Source: an uncultured Oscillospiraceae bacterium (GTDB taxonomy: Bacteria; Bacillota; Clostridia; Oscillospirales; Oscillospiraceae). Taken from it: a stretch of 9,998 nucleotides of DNA. Below are positions 5,450-9,998 of the stretch, piece by piece. The notes beneath the pieces are model-generated. The model did no database searches. It was not told the DNA's origin and was given only the letters and a program-made list of their open reading frames with translations. The stretch spans positions 1-9,998 of the forward strand of contig CAKTBC010000070.1 of NCBI GenBank assembly GCA_934533005.1, in the 5' to 3' direction. The position numbers and the translations under genes are program-made. Position 1 is the stretch's first letter, and the number at the start of each line of letters is the position of its first letter.

Positions 5450-5943
5450 TCGCAGAGCATCCAGTCTTCCGCCAGCATGTCCGCCTGACTCGCCAGCCAG
5501 CCGATCTGCTCTCCCCGCGTCCCGCAGAACACGATGGCCTTGCTGCCTATGTCCTCATGGTACGCATTACGCGGCTGCGCGTCCGTGGCGCTGTAGTAAC
5601 GGATGTCTACCGCCAATTCGATGTGCTGATCTCGTCCGTTCCACCCGGCCCGGCGCACTTTCATCCCGCGCTTGACGAACTTTATCGCATCGCTGAAGGA
5701 GAAGCGCGCTATGCCGCCGAGCGCCGGGCAGTTTTCAAGCCCGGCAATCACCCACTCGTCCGACAGGACGTTCAGCAGCGTGTATTCCACGATCTGCGTC
5801 TCGCGGATGTCCATTTCCTTTCCTTCTTTGGTGTGCATGATGATGGTCCGCTTCTCGGCATCCCATCGCCAGAAGCCGCCCCACGACGGCAGCTTCACCG
5901 CCTCCCCGTGTTTCATTGCCTCGAGTGCATTTTTGAAATCCAT
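5446..5943 (-). CDS. Tandem Tad2-like (DUF2829) protein, predicted Thoeris anti-defence
   Basis: A 165-residue protein made of two DUF2829-like units. Unit 1 (about 1-67) has FKNALEAMKHGEAVKLPSWGG and ends LSDEWVIA. Unit 2 (about 81-165) has FSDAIKFVKRGMKVRRAGWNGR, then GWLASQADMLAEDW, the hallmark end of Tad2. Tad2 proteins bind and sequester the cyclic ADP-ribose-type signal of the Thoeris defence system; a typical Tad2 has one unit of 80-100 residues. Unit 1 lacks the WLASQ segment and resembles DUF2829 proteins annotated elsewhere as MW1434-type. The ATG at 5943 has AAGGAGGA seven bases upstream. The gene overlaps the DUF6275 frame by four bases. Ligand sequestration by this protein is inferred from family. 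Confidence 0.85.
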   Translation of the reverse strand: MDFKNALEAMKHGEAVKLPSWGGFWRWDAEKRTIIMHTKEGKEMDIRETQIVEYTLLNVLSDEWVIAGLENCPALGGIARFSFSDAIKFVKRGMKVRRAGWNGRDQHIELAVDIRYYSATDAQPRNAYHEDIGSKAIVFCGTRGEQIGWLASQADMLAEDWMLCE

Positions 5944-5963
5944 GTTTTTATCCTCCTTGTTTT

Positions 5964-6548
5964 TTATTCCTCCGGCGCGTCCCAATCGCACCAGCTCATC
6001 ACCTCCAGATGCCGCCACTTTCGGAGCGTCGCCTCGCTGTCCGTGTCCTCGCGCGGTCGATAGCCTCGGCGGTACAGCCGCTCGCCGGTGTCGCCGTCCT
6101 CCTGCCGGACGATCCCGCCCGGCGTGATCGCATACCGGCGCACGTCCAGATTTGCCCCGCGCGGTACCACGCCGACAATCTCGCCGTTTCTCTTCTGCAT
6201 CAGGAAATTCAGCCCCAGCCGCAGCCCGGTCGGACGGATCTCCTCGATGTACGTTTCCCCGGCGTAGCCGCAGATCTCCTCGCCGACCGTCTCCGGCAGC
6301 TCCGGCTGCACGAGATAGCCGCCCTTGTTCCGCACGATCCGCACCGTGTCGTTCTCCGGGATGTATCCAAGCATCTCCACCAGCGCTCCGAGCGTCCCGC
6401 GCAGCCGCTCCCGCAGGCCGTCCATCGGCACGACCGCCATCCACTCATAGCCGAGCGCCGTGAGCGTCTCGCCGTTGCAGTAGAGCGTCAGCCCGTGCTT
6501 CGTCTCCGCGCGCAGTGCCCGCTCCAGCGCCGCATCATCAAACGCCAT
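5964..6548 (-). CDS. Hypothetical phage protein, 194 residues
   Basis: I do not recognise the family. The ATG at 6548 overlaps the stop of the preceding small gene (TAATG) and has GGGAGGTG seven bases upstream, so the frame is well supported. The N-terminal third (MAFDDAALERALRAETKHGL, then LTALGYEWMAVVPMDGLRERL) is helical. Middle segments (YLVQPELPETVGEEICGYAG, GLRLGLNFLMQKRNGEIVGVV) look like beta strands. The C-terminus (GERLYRRGYRP, LRKWRHLEVMSWCDWDAPEE) is charged with several Trp. There is no signal peptide, membrane segment or recognisable catalytic motif. It lies between the methyltransferase/small peptide and Tad2, so it belongs to the same transcript. Confidence 0.75.
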   Translation of the reverse strand: MAFDDAALERALRAETKHGLTLYCNGETLTALGYEWMAVVPMDGLRERLRGTLGALVEMLGYIPENDTVRIVRNKGGYLVQPELPETVGEEICGYAGETYIEEIRPTGLRLGLNFLMQKRNGEIVGVVPRGANLDVRRYAITPGGIVRQEDGDTGERLYRRGYRPREDTDSEATLRKWRHLEVMSWCDWDAPEE

Positions 6549-6652
6549 TATCCGCACCTCCCGATAAGCGTTTCCAAGATCTTCTTCGTCCCCGCGAGCA
6601 GCGCCGCCGCAGCGGCACACGCCCCGCAAGCCCACAAAACTCGTTCCTTCAT
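6548..6652 (-). CDS. Small hydrophobic peptide, 34 residues
   Basis: The frame starts three bases after the methyltransferase stop and ends in TAATG, overlapping the next start, with GAGGTG about eight bases upstream. Residues 5-20 (VLWACGACAAAAALLA) are hydrophobic and could form one membrane helix. A basic TKKILETLIGRCG tail follows. It begins MKERVL, as does the 31-residue Cys-rich peptide at 7983-8078, and the DNA around the two starts is nearly identical. Function unknown; the tight junctions on both sides support translation. Confidence 0.6.
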   Translation of the reverse strand: MKERVLWACGACAAAAALLAGTKKILETLIGRCG

Positions 6653-6666
6653 TCCTCAATCACCTC
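6633..6666. repeat. 34-bp gene-junction repeat, copy A
   Basis: Matches 8059-8092 at 31 of 34 positions. On the minus strand both copies span the last codons of one gene, a GAGGTGAT ribosome binding region, and the first codons (MKERVL) of a small gene. Confidence 0.7.
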
Positions 6667-7093
6667 TCCAAACCACAACCATGTTCGGAAACGGCGCGCT
6701 GTTTGTTGCGTTTCCGAATTTCAACCGCCCACGCACAAAGCGGATTTCGGCTTTTCCGTAGATGAACTCGTGAAACCATCGTGTGTCCGTCCGAGCCGGA
6801 AGTAGCATAACTACGGTGTTTCCGCTCGTCTTGTGTTCCTCCCACGCTTTCTGCACCCACTTGCCAATCTCGCGCCCGTAAGGGGGATTGCAGAACACCG
6901 TGTGTCCCCCCCACGGACAAACGAGCCCGTTTTGCTCTTTCGTGAGGAACGTCTCGCATTTGTGGTTTTCTTTGTTCGCTGCCGGGTCGAGCGTGAAATG
7001 GAACTCTTCGTTCAACTCATCAAAGAACTCCTGCGGCGTCGCCCACTCGTCCGTGGCGGAAGAAAACATCCCGCCAAGCTGTTTATCTGTCAT
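6656..7093 (-). CDS. Phage Dam-type DNA N6-adenine methyltransferase
   Basis: A 145-residue protein of the phage DNA N-6-adenine-methyltransferase family (PF05869 type). It shows DEWATPQEFFDELNEEFHF (15-33), LDPAAN (35-40) for S-adenosylmethionine binding, and the catalytic NPPY (69-72) within VFCNPPYG. A later strand VVMLLPARTDTRWFHE (94-109) and the GRLKFG motif (122-127) fit the family. Length is normal for this compact group. It would methylate adenine in phage DNA, most likely to evade restriction; the target site is not visible. The ATG at 7093 lies inside the end of the PP-loop gene (11-base overlap), with GGAGGA upstream in that gene, so the two are translated together. No cognate endonuclease is present. 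Confidence 0.92.
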   Translation of the reverse strand: MTDKQLGGMFSSATDEWATPQEFFDELNEEFHFTLDPAANKENHKCETFLTKEQNGLVCPWGGHTVFCNPPYGREIGKWVQKAWEEHKTSGNTVVMLLPARTDTRWFHEFIYGKAEIRFVRGRLKFGNATNSAPFPNMVVVWRGD

Positions 7094-7979
7094 CGAAGAT
7101 TTCCTCCCAATCGATCTCTATTTGTCCCGGAAGAACGCCGTCCTCCATCCACCAGTGAAACACATCTTCGCCGGTCGTTCCCCAGCGCATGTCATCGGCC
7201 TTCCCGCGAGCTTTTCGTGCGTCAAGCATTCGGTCAAACGCTCGGATGTAATTGCGCTGAAAACCTGGCCATCGGGCAAACTCTGTGTAACGGGCTTTCC
7301 CAGCCATTGGGCAGCCAACACAACCGACGCGGCAGAAGCCCTCGTTGTAAAGCGGATTCGTCTCAACCTTTTGATCGGTAAGATAATCCCACACATCCCG
7401 ATCCGTCCAATCAATGATGGGATTGCAAACCCGCTTGCCTTTCATCTGGCAATTTTCAAAAAGCTGTCGGTCTTCCTCGTTGTCGTTGTTCAAAATGAGC
7501 TTTTTCTTCGGGTCAGCGGCTTGTACTTCCAGCGCCCCGCGGTTTGCCGCTCTTTTGACAGATTCTGCCCATCTGACACCCGTGACGACAAATCGGTCTT
7601 TGCCTGCCGTTTCTTTCAATACCGCGCAGCAGTATCGCACAACTCGCGTCGGCGGCATGAGTTTCTTCGGTATCAAATCCCACATCGAAGTGCGTTTGCC
7701 TTGATATGTTGGAAGAATTATCGTGTACTCAACGCCCTTTGCCTCGTACTCTTTGGCGCGTTTTCGGACGTGATATACTGTCTCTGGCGCGTCTGCTGTC
7801 GTATGCGAATGGCAAATTTCAAACGGGATTCCGGCATTTTCGGCGAGCTTACAGATTACGGCACTATCCTTTCCGCCGCTGTCGGTCAGCAGTAGCGGCT
7901 GCTTATACAGTTTCAGCGACATTTGCGATGCAAGACGCAGACGCTCCATTGCTGTCTGTTCCAAATCCGTCATTGCCAT
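7083..7979 (-). CDS. PAPS-reductase-family PP-loop enzyme
   Basis: A 298-residue protein with the PP-loop SGGKDS (34-39) that binds and activates ATP, followed by HSHTTADAPETVYHVRK (57-73), typical of the PAPS reductase/DndC-like family. Cysteines 117-118 (RYCC) and 216, 220, 223 (CRVGCVGCP) are placed like iron-sulfur ligands in DndC-type proteins. WTDRDVWDYL (191-200) is another family motif. Members reduce phosphoadenylyl sulfate or install sulfur, as DndC does in DNA phosphorothioation. The direct 11-base overlap with the adenine methyltransferase suggests a joint role in modifying phage DNA, which is inference. GC looks lower here (about 42% in 7441-7500 by hand count, against about 73% in 1441-1500), hinting at separate origin. 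A second ATG at 7973 is an alternative start. Confidence 0.9.
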   Translation of the reverse strand: MAMTDLEQTAMERLRLASQMSLKLYKQPLLLTDSGGKDSAVICKLAENAGIPFEICHSHTTADAPETVYHVRKRAKEYEAKGVEYTIILPTYQGKRTSMWDLIPKKLMPPTRVVRYCCAVLKETAGKDRFVVTGVRWAESVKRAANRGALEVQAADPKKKLILNNDNEEDRQLFENCQMKGKRVCNPIIDWTDRDVWDYLTDQKVETNPLYNEGFCRVGCVGCPMAGKARYTEFARWPGFQRNYIRAFDRMLDARKARGKADDMRWGTTGEDVFHWWMEDGVLPGQIEIDWEEIFDDR

Positions 7980-7982
7980 TCA

Positions 7983-8078
7983 CTACACATCCCCTCTGCT
8001 TAACAGTGATGTGGAAACATAGTTGTCTTTCATGCAAAAATTTCTCCGGCAGCAGGAGCACAAAACCCGCTCCTTCAT
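7983..8078 (-). CDS. Cys-rich small peptide, 31 residues
   Basis: The ATG at 8078 overlaps the DUF4406 stop (ATGA), with GAGGTGATCGAGGA upstream. The product begins MKERVLCSCCRRNFC, with cysteines at 7, 9, 10 and 15, and could bind a metal ion as a mini zinc knuckle. It ends four bases before the PP-loop gene starts. Start region and first residues match those of the 34-residue peptide at 6548-6652. Function unknown. The coupled position argues for translation, but the short length leaves doubt. Confidence 0.5.
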   Translation of the reverse strand: MKERVLCSCCRRNFCMKDNYVSTSLLSRGDV

Positions 8079-8092
8079 TCCTCGATCACCTC
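8059..8092. repeat. 34-bp gene-junction repeat, copy B
   Basis: Partner of 6633-6666 (31 of 34 identical). It spans the end of the DUF4406 gene and the start of the 31-residue Cys-rich peptide. Confidence 0.7.
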
Positions 8093-8398
8093 AAGGCCGT
8101 AGGCTACCGCCACGTCATGCTCAATGCGGCAGCCCCGTGCATCCTGCCACCCTCGGCAGAAGTAGACAGCGTGGCAAAAGCTCATCTTTTCCAATGACTT
8201 TGCAAGGAAGTGAAGAGAGATTTGGACAACGCCCTGCCCCTCCAATTTCTCCTTGCCGTGCCATGCGCCTGTAAAAAACGTGTTCACAACGTAATACCCG
8301 CGCTGTTCCAGCTCGGTGATAGCTCGATTTCGTGTATCGTCAATTTCCCATGTTGATCTCCCCGCCATCGGCTGCGAGATCATGGCCAGTTTTTTTAT
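8075..8398 (-). CDS. DUF4406 protein (nucleoside deoxyribosyltransferase-like)
   Basis: The product contains KKLAMISQPMAGRS at the N-terminus and FCRGWQDARGCRIEHDVAVAYG near the C-terminus, both characteristic of DUF4406, a small phage family related in fold to nucleoside 2-deoxyribosyltransferases. In that fold the glutamate of the IEH segment is expected to be catalytic. The substrate is unknown. The start is unclear. An ATG at 8383 has no ribosome binding site close by. An ATA at 8398 sits seven bases after AGGAGG, overlaps the upstream stop as ATAA, and yields the (M)KKLAMISQPM opening usual for the family; I give this boundary. A longer in-frame ATG at 8488 would only translate the overlapping Cys-rich gene in a shifted frame. 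Confidence 0.78.
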   Translation of the reverse strand: MKKLAMISQPMAGRSTWEIDDTRNRAITELEQRGYYVVNTFFTGAWHGKEKLEGQGVVQISLHFLAKSLEKMSFCHAVYFCRGWQDARGCRIEHDVAVAYGLEVIEE

Positions 8399-8541
8399 CT
8401 CAGCTCCTCCTTCATCTCCGCTATCCTCTCGTCGATCATCGTGCAGTTCTCCTGTCCGGGGCATATCGTAAACGGACACGCCCGGCAAAGCTCATTCACC
8501 GCCCGCACCCACAGATCATGCTCCATCCGGTTCATTTGCAT
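8395..8541 (-). CDS. Cys-rich small protein, 48 residues
   Basis: The ATG at 8541 overlaps the stop of the ASCH gene (TAATG), with AAGGAGTG upstream in that gene. Residues 19-33 hold four cysteines in the pattern C-x2-C-x4-C-x5-C (CRACPFTICPGQENC), suggesting a zinc or metal site. They are flanked by an N-terminal helix (MEHDLWVRAVNEL) and a charged C-terminal helix (MIDERIAEMKEELR). The stop overlaps the probable DUF4406 start. I recall similar small Cys-rich proteins in phages of Clostridia; their role is unknown. Confidence 0.72.
   Translation of the reverse strand: MQMNRMEHDLWVRAVNELCRACPFTICPGQENCTMIDERIAEMKEELR
8516..8541. repeat. 26-bp gene-start repeat, copy A
   Basis: Matches 9150-9175 at 23 of 26 positions. 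On the minus strand it encodes MQMNRMEH, the start of the 48-residue Cys-rich protein. Confidence 0.6.
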
Positions 8542-9107
8542 TAGCCCAGCACTCCTTCGTTTTCCTCAACATAGCGCCAGCTCTGCGGCGGAATTTGCAC
8601 CGGATCCCAGCAGTACGTGTCGCAGTCTCCGACGTACTCGCAGCCGAGACAGCTGTGGAAGTTTGTGATATCAACCGGTCTGCTGTAAATTTTCAGATCC
8701 GAGATATGCCACCCGAACCCCGTTTTCCCTTTCAGGTACGTTTCGAGCTCTTCTTCCGTCAAGCATGCCGCCTCGAGAAGCCGTGAGATGTCGTGCACCT
8801 TCTGCCAATCGTCCACGATTCGGTACTTCGGCCTCTCTTGGTCGCCGGTGTATCCGACATGCACCAGCCGGTCGATTCTGCCGCACACAAACTCGCCAAT
8901 GATTTTCCCGCCGCCATAAAAGCCTTGCTTTCCCACCAGCGCGAAAAAATCCTCGTGTTCAAATCGCGGCTTCGTGCAGTAGACATACACCTTAAAGGGC
9001 GTCTGCATCAGCGTCGGGCGCGTTTTCCGCACCTCCACCGTTTTCTCACCTCGGAGGATCTTCTCGCACCAGCACGGCTGGATGCTCACGAGTACTGCCC
9101 TTTTCAC
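8541..9107 (-). CDS. ASCH-domain phage protein with C-terminal Cys cluster
   Basis: A 188-residue protein from a GTG at 9107, which overlaps the preceding stop (GTGA) and has AGGAGG eight bases upstream. Residues 5-31 (VLVSIQPCWCEKILRGEKTVEVRKTRP) match the ASCH domain opening, a PUA-like fold that binds RNA or modified nucleosides. KIIGEFVCGRI (about 69-79) and a later GWHISDLKIYSRPVDIT fit the remaining strands. A cluster CLGCEYVGDCDTYC and PPQSWRYVEE follow near the C-terminus; the four cysteines could hold zinc. Some ASCH proteins are amidohydrolases on modified cytidine or RNA-binding factors. Which applies here cannot be said. It lies in a chain of overlapping genes. Confidence 0.85.
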   Translation of the reverse strand: MKRAVLVSIQPCWCEKILRGEKTVEVRKTRPTLMQTPFKVYVYCTKPRFEHEDFFALVGKQGFYGGGKIIGEFVCGRIDRLVHVGYTGDQERPKYRIVDDWQKVHDISRLLEAACLTEEELETYLKGKTGFGWHISDLKIYSRPVDITNFHSCLGCEYVGDCDTYCWDPVQIPPQSWRYVEENEGVLG

Positions 9108-9115
9108 CCGTTCGT

Positions 9116-9145
9116 CCTCCTGTTCCACCGTCTCTCGATCTCAAG
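9116..9145. repeat. 30-bp perfect direct repeat, copy A
   Basis: Identical to 9484-9513. On the minus strand it encodes LEIERRWNRR and contains the AGGAGG used by the ASCH gene. Confidence 0.85.
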
Positions 9146-9149
9146 CCTT

Positions 9150-9175
9150 TCATGCTCTATTCGGTTCATCTGCAT
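9150..9175. repeat. 26-bp gene-start repeat, copy B
   Basis: Partner of 8516-8541 (23 of 26 identical). Here it overlaps the 3' end of the two-knuckle Cys-rich gene and starts the hybrid mini frame. Confidence 0.6.
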
Positions 9176-9476
9176 CGTTTTTTCTATCCCCATATCTGCA
9201 AAAATCATCGGAAAACACATTTCTTCTATTGCACGGTGACTTTTTATTGTGGCAAGTTCGCGTTCCTGCCTTCCCATATATCTGCGTTTGCATGCTGGGT
9301 AGTGTGCTGTATTTACAATCTCCACACCGCACCACCGTCACAACGTCTCCAGCGTCCTCTTCGAGCATCCGCAGCCAGTCACAGTCTGCCGGTTCGCAGG
9401 GTTCATCCGAGTGGAGCTCATTGCAGAGATCGCAGATGATTGTCCGCGCTGTTTTAATTTTTGCATACTCAGACAT
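9150..9476 (-). CDS. Phage Cys-rich protein with two predicted zinc knuckles
   Basis: A 108-residue protein. The ATG at 9476 lies in the end of the Lar-like gene and has GGAGGTG five bases upstream. The N-terminal cluster holds Cys15, 18, 27 and 32 (CDLC then CEPADC). The C-terminal cluster holds Cys51, 54, 75, 82 and 93 within VVRCGDCKYS and DDFCRYGDRK. The second cluster is a module I know from many phages of Clostridia (VRCxDCKY ... FCSYGERK), of unknown function and presumably zinc-binding. The gene overlaps Lar by eight bases. The last residues (DADEPNRA) fall in a repeated segment and may be a later addition. Confidence 0.82.
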   Translation of the reverse strand: MSEYAKIKTARTIICDLCNELHSDEPCEPADCDWLRMLEEDAGDVVTVVRCGDCKYSTLPSMQTQIYGKAGTRTCHNKKSPCNRRNVFSDDFCRYGDRKNDADEPNRA

Positions 9477-9690
9477 TCCCGCACCTCCTGTTCCACCGTC
9501 TCTCGATCTCAAGTCTTGCCTGCCGCACGGGGTCTTTCGTCCACGGCGGCGCCGGATACAGCGTGTGCATCTCCGCGCCGCAGTGCGGGTTCCCGCAGCG
9601 GATCGTGGCGATGTAGGTCCCCATCGGATGCCCCTTCGCCGGGGCTATGGAGCGCCGCGCCTCCGCGCCGCAGAACGGGCAAGCCTTCAT
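9469..9690 (-). CDS. Lar-like restriction alleviation zinc-ribbon protein
   Basis: A 73-residue protein starting at an ATG that overlaps the upstream stop (ATGA). It shows CPFCGAEA (4-11), a second pair in RCGNPHCGAE (Cys32, Cys37), and the closing ARLEIERRWNRR (58-69), matching the Lar family (CPFCG ... C..C ... WNRR). Lar of the Rac prophage relieves type I restriction, and members of this family are common in phages. Whether this copy does so is inferred from family, since many Lar-like phage proteins are untested. The 3' end is part of a perfect 30-bp repeat. Confidence 0.8.
   Translation of the reverse strand: MKACPFCGAEARRSIAPAKGHPMGTYIATIRCGNPHCGAEMHTLYPAPPWTKDPVRQARLEIERRWNRRCGNV
9484..9513. 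repeat. 30-bp perfect direct repeat, copy B
   Basis: Identical to 9116-9145, 368 bases apart. It covers the Lar tail and the ribosome binding site of the two-knuckle Cys-rich gene. Confidence 0.85.
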
Positions 9691-9896
9691 CCGTGCCGCC
9701 CGCCTCTCTGGAGGATCGCCGCGTCCGGCAGGCGCATCCACCGGCAGATGTCGGCGGCGAAGGAGGCGTAGCCGTATAGCGCGAACAGCGCCTCGATGAT
9801 CCCAAACCCGCGCCCGTAGCGCCACACGAAGTAGATCACCGCCGCCAACAGTGCCATCACCATCGTTGTGACAAACATTGCCTTGCTCCTGCTCAT
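9687..9896 (-). CDS. Small membrane protein, 69 residues
   Basis: The ATG at 9896 overlaps the upstream stop (ATGA), with AGAGAGGA upstream. Residues 7-25 (MFVTTMVMALLAAVIYFVW) are a clear membrane helix after a basic MSRSK start. Residues 31-48 (FGIIEALFALYGYASFAA) are a second hydrophobic stretch. The C-terminus is basic (CRWMRLPD, LQRGGRHG). No family recognised. Its place among early small genes, away from lysis genes, gives no firm role. Confidence 0.75.
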   Translation of the reverse strand: MSRSKAMFVTTMVMALLAAVIYFVWRYGRGFGIIEALFALYGYASFAADICRWMRLPDAAILQRGGRHG

Positions 9897-9998
9897 TTCG
9901 TTTTCCTCTCTCTCTTCTTGTTCGGGCAGAAATGGAACTTGTGCGCCGCCCCGCACATTTCGTCCTCCTCACACTCGATCACCGGCAGCGGCGTGCCG
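9893..9998 (-). CDS. Cys-containing small phage protein, 5' end outside the window
   Basis: The frame is open from the right edge to a TGA at 9895-9893 that overlaps the next start (ATGA). The visible part reads PLPVIECEEDEMCGAAHKF then HFCPNKKRERKTK, with three cysteines and two histidines, possibly a metal site, and a basic tail. An internal ATG at 9958 has GAGGAGG five bases upstream and would give only 21 residues; the longer frame from outside the window seems more likely. Family not recognised. Confidence 0.55.
   Translation of the reverse strand, partial: GTPLPVIECEEDEMCGAAHKFHFCPNKKRERKTK

Larger units (their letters stand above)
9104..9175 (-). pseudogene. Hybrid mini reading frame with a Lar-like tail
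   Basis: A 23-residue frame reading MQMNRIEHE then RLEIERRWNRRTNG. The first eight residues match the start of the 48-residue Cys-rich protein at 8395-8541, and the tail matches the end of the Lar-like protein at 9469-9690 (ARLEIERRWNRR). The middle of both genes is missing. The stop overlaps the ASCH start as GTGA, and the tail supplies its AGGAGG site. It looks like a deletion or recombination remnant kept for translation coupling. It may not make a functional peptide, and its own ribosome binding site is weak. Confidence 0.4.

Noticed and set aside
6009..6761. Plus-strand open frame of 250 codons
   Set aside because: It is antisense to the 194-residue protein and crosses several real gene boundaries on the other strand.
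6888..7895. Plus-strand open frame of 335 codons opposite the PP-loop gene
   Set aside because: The minus strand here encodes the methyltransferase and the PP-loop enzyme with intact catalytic motifs; the plus frame has no family features.
8395..8488. Upstream ATG at 8488 as the start of the DUF4406 gene
   Set aside because: The added 30 residues would be the shifted-frame reading of the 48-residue Cys-rich gene and do not match the family N-terminus.
1..9998. tRNA genes, rRNA genes and CRISPR arrays
   Set aside because: I saw no cloverleaf, ribosomal sequence or regularly spaced repeat series. The repeats present are isolated pairs.

Overview
The window reads as part of a tailed (Caudoviricetes-type) phage or prophage of a Gram-positive, GC-rich gut-type Clostridia host, probably Oscillospiraceae-like. 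The reasons are strong AAGGAGG-type ribosome binding sites with frequent GTG/TTG starts, a terminase pair, phage families typical of Clostridia (DUF6275, DUF2829/Tad2, DUF4406, ASCH, small Cys-rich proteins), and two copies of a hairpin repeat that I recall from Oscillospiraceae chromosomes. The host assignment is inference. Almost everything is on the minus strand, so transcription runs from the right edge to the left edge.

Right block (9998 to 5075, minus strand): a tightly packed operon of about 14 small genes, most joined by overlapping stop/start codons. In transcription order it holds a truncated Cys-rich protein, a small membrane protein, a Lar-like zinc-ribbon protein, a two-knuckle Cys-rich protein, a tiny hybrid reading frame, an ASCH-domain protein, a 48-residue Cys-rich protein, a DUF4406 protein, a 31-residue Cys-rich protein, a PAPS-reductase-like PP-loop enzyme, a Dam-type adenine methyltransferase, a 34-residue hydrophobic peptide, a 194-residue unknown, a tandem Tad2 (DUF2829) protein, and DUF6275 with a Cys-rich N-terminal extension. 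Lar-like, methyltransferase, PAPS-reductase-like and Tad2-like genes together suggest a DNA-modification and anti-defence region.

Middle (about 4245-5068): a plus-strand cassette with its own promoter, a DUF4160 gene, a DUF2442 gene with a C-terminal helix-turn-helix, and its own intrinsic terminator. It is a moron-like predicted toxin-antitoxin pair placed against the direction of the phage genes. A palindrome lies in the spacer between -35 and -10.

Left block (4082 to 1, minus strand): an HUH (rolling-circle type) Rep-like protein, a small HTH protein, terminase small and large subunits, a perfect intrinsic terminator, and the start of a scaffold-like protein that runs off the left edge. 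No portal gene lies between the large terminase and the scaffold-like gene. A 51-bp double-hairpin repeat occurs once just after the large terminase stop and once inside the Rep gene, where it encodes part of the protein tail. Three further pairs of short repeats in the right block sit at gene junctions, suggesting that small genes were shuffled at their boundaries.
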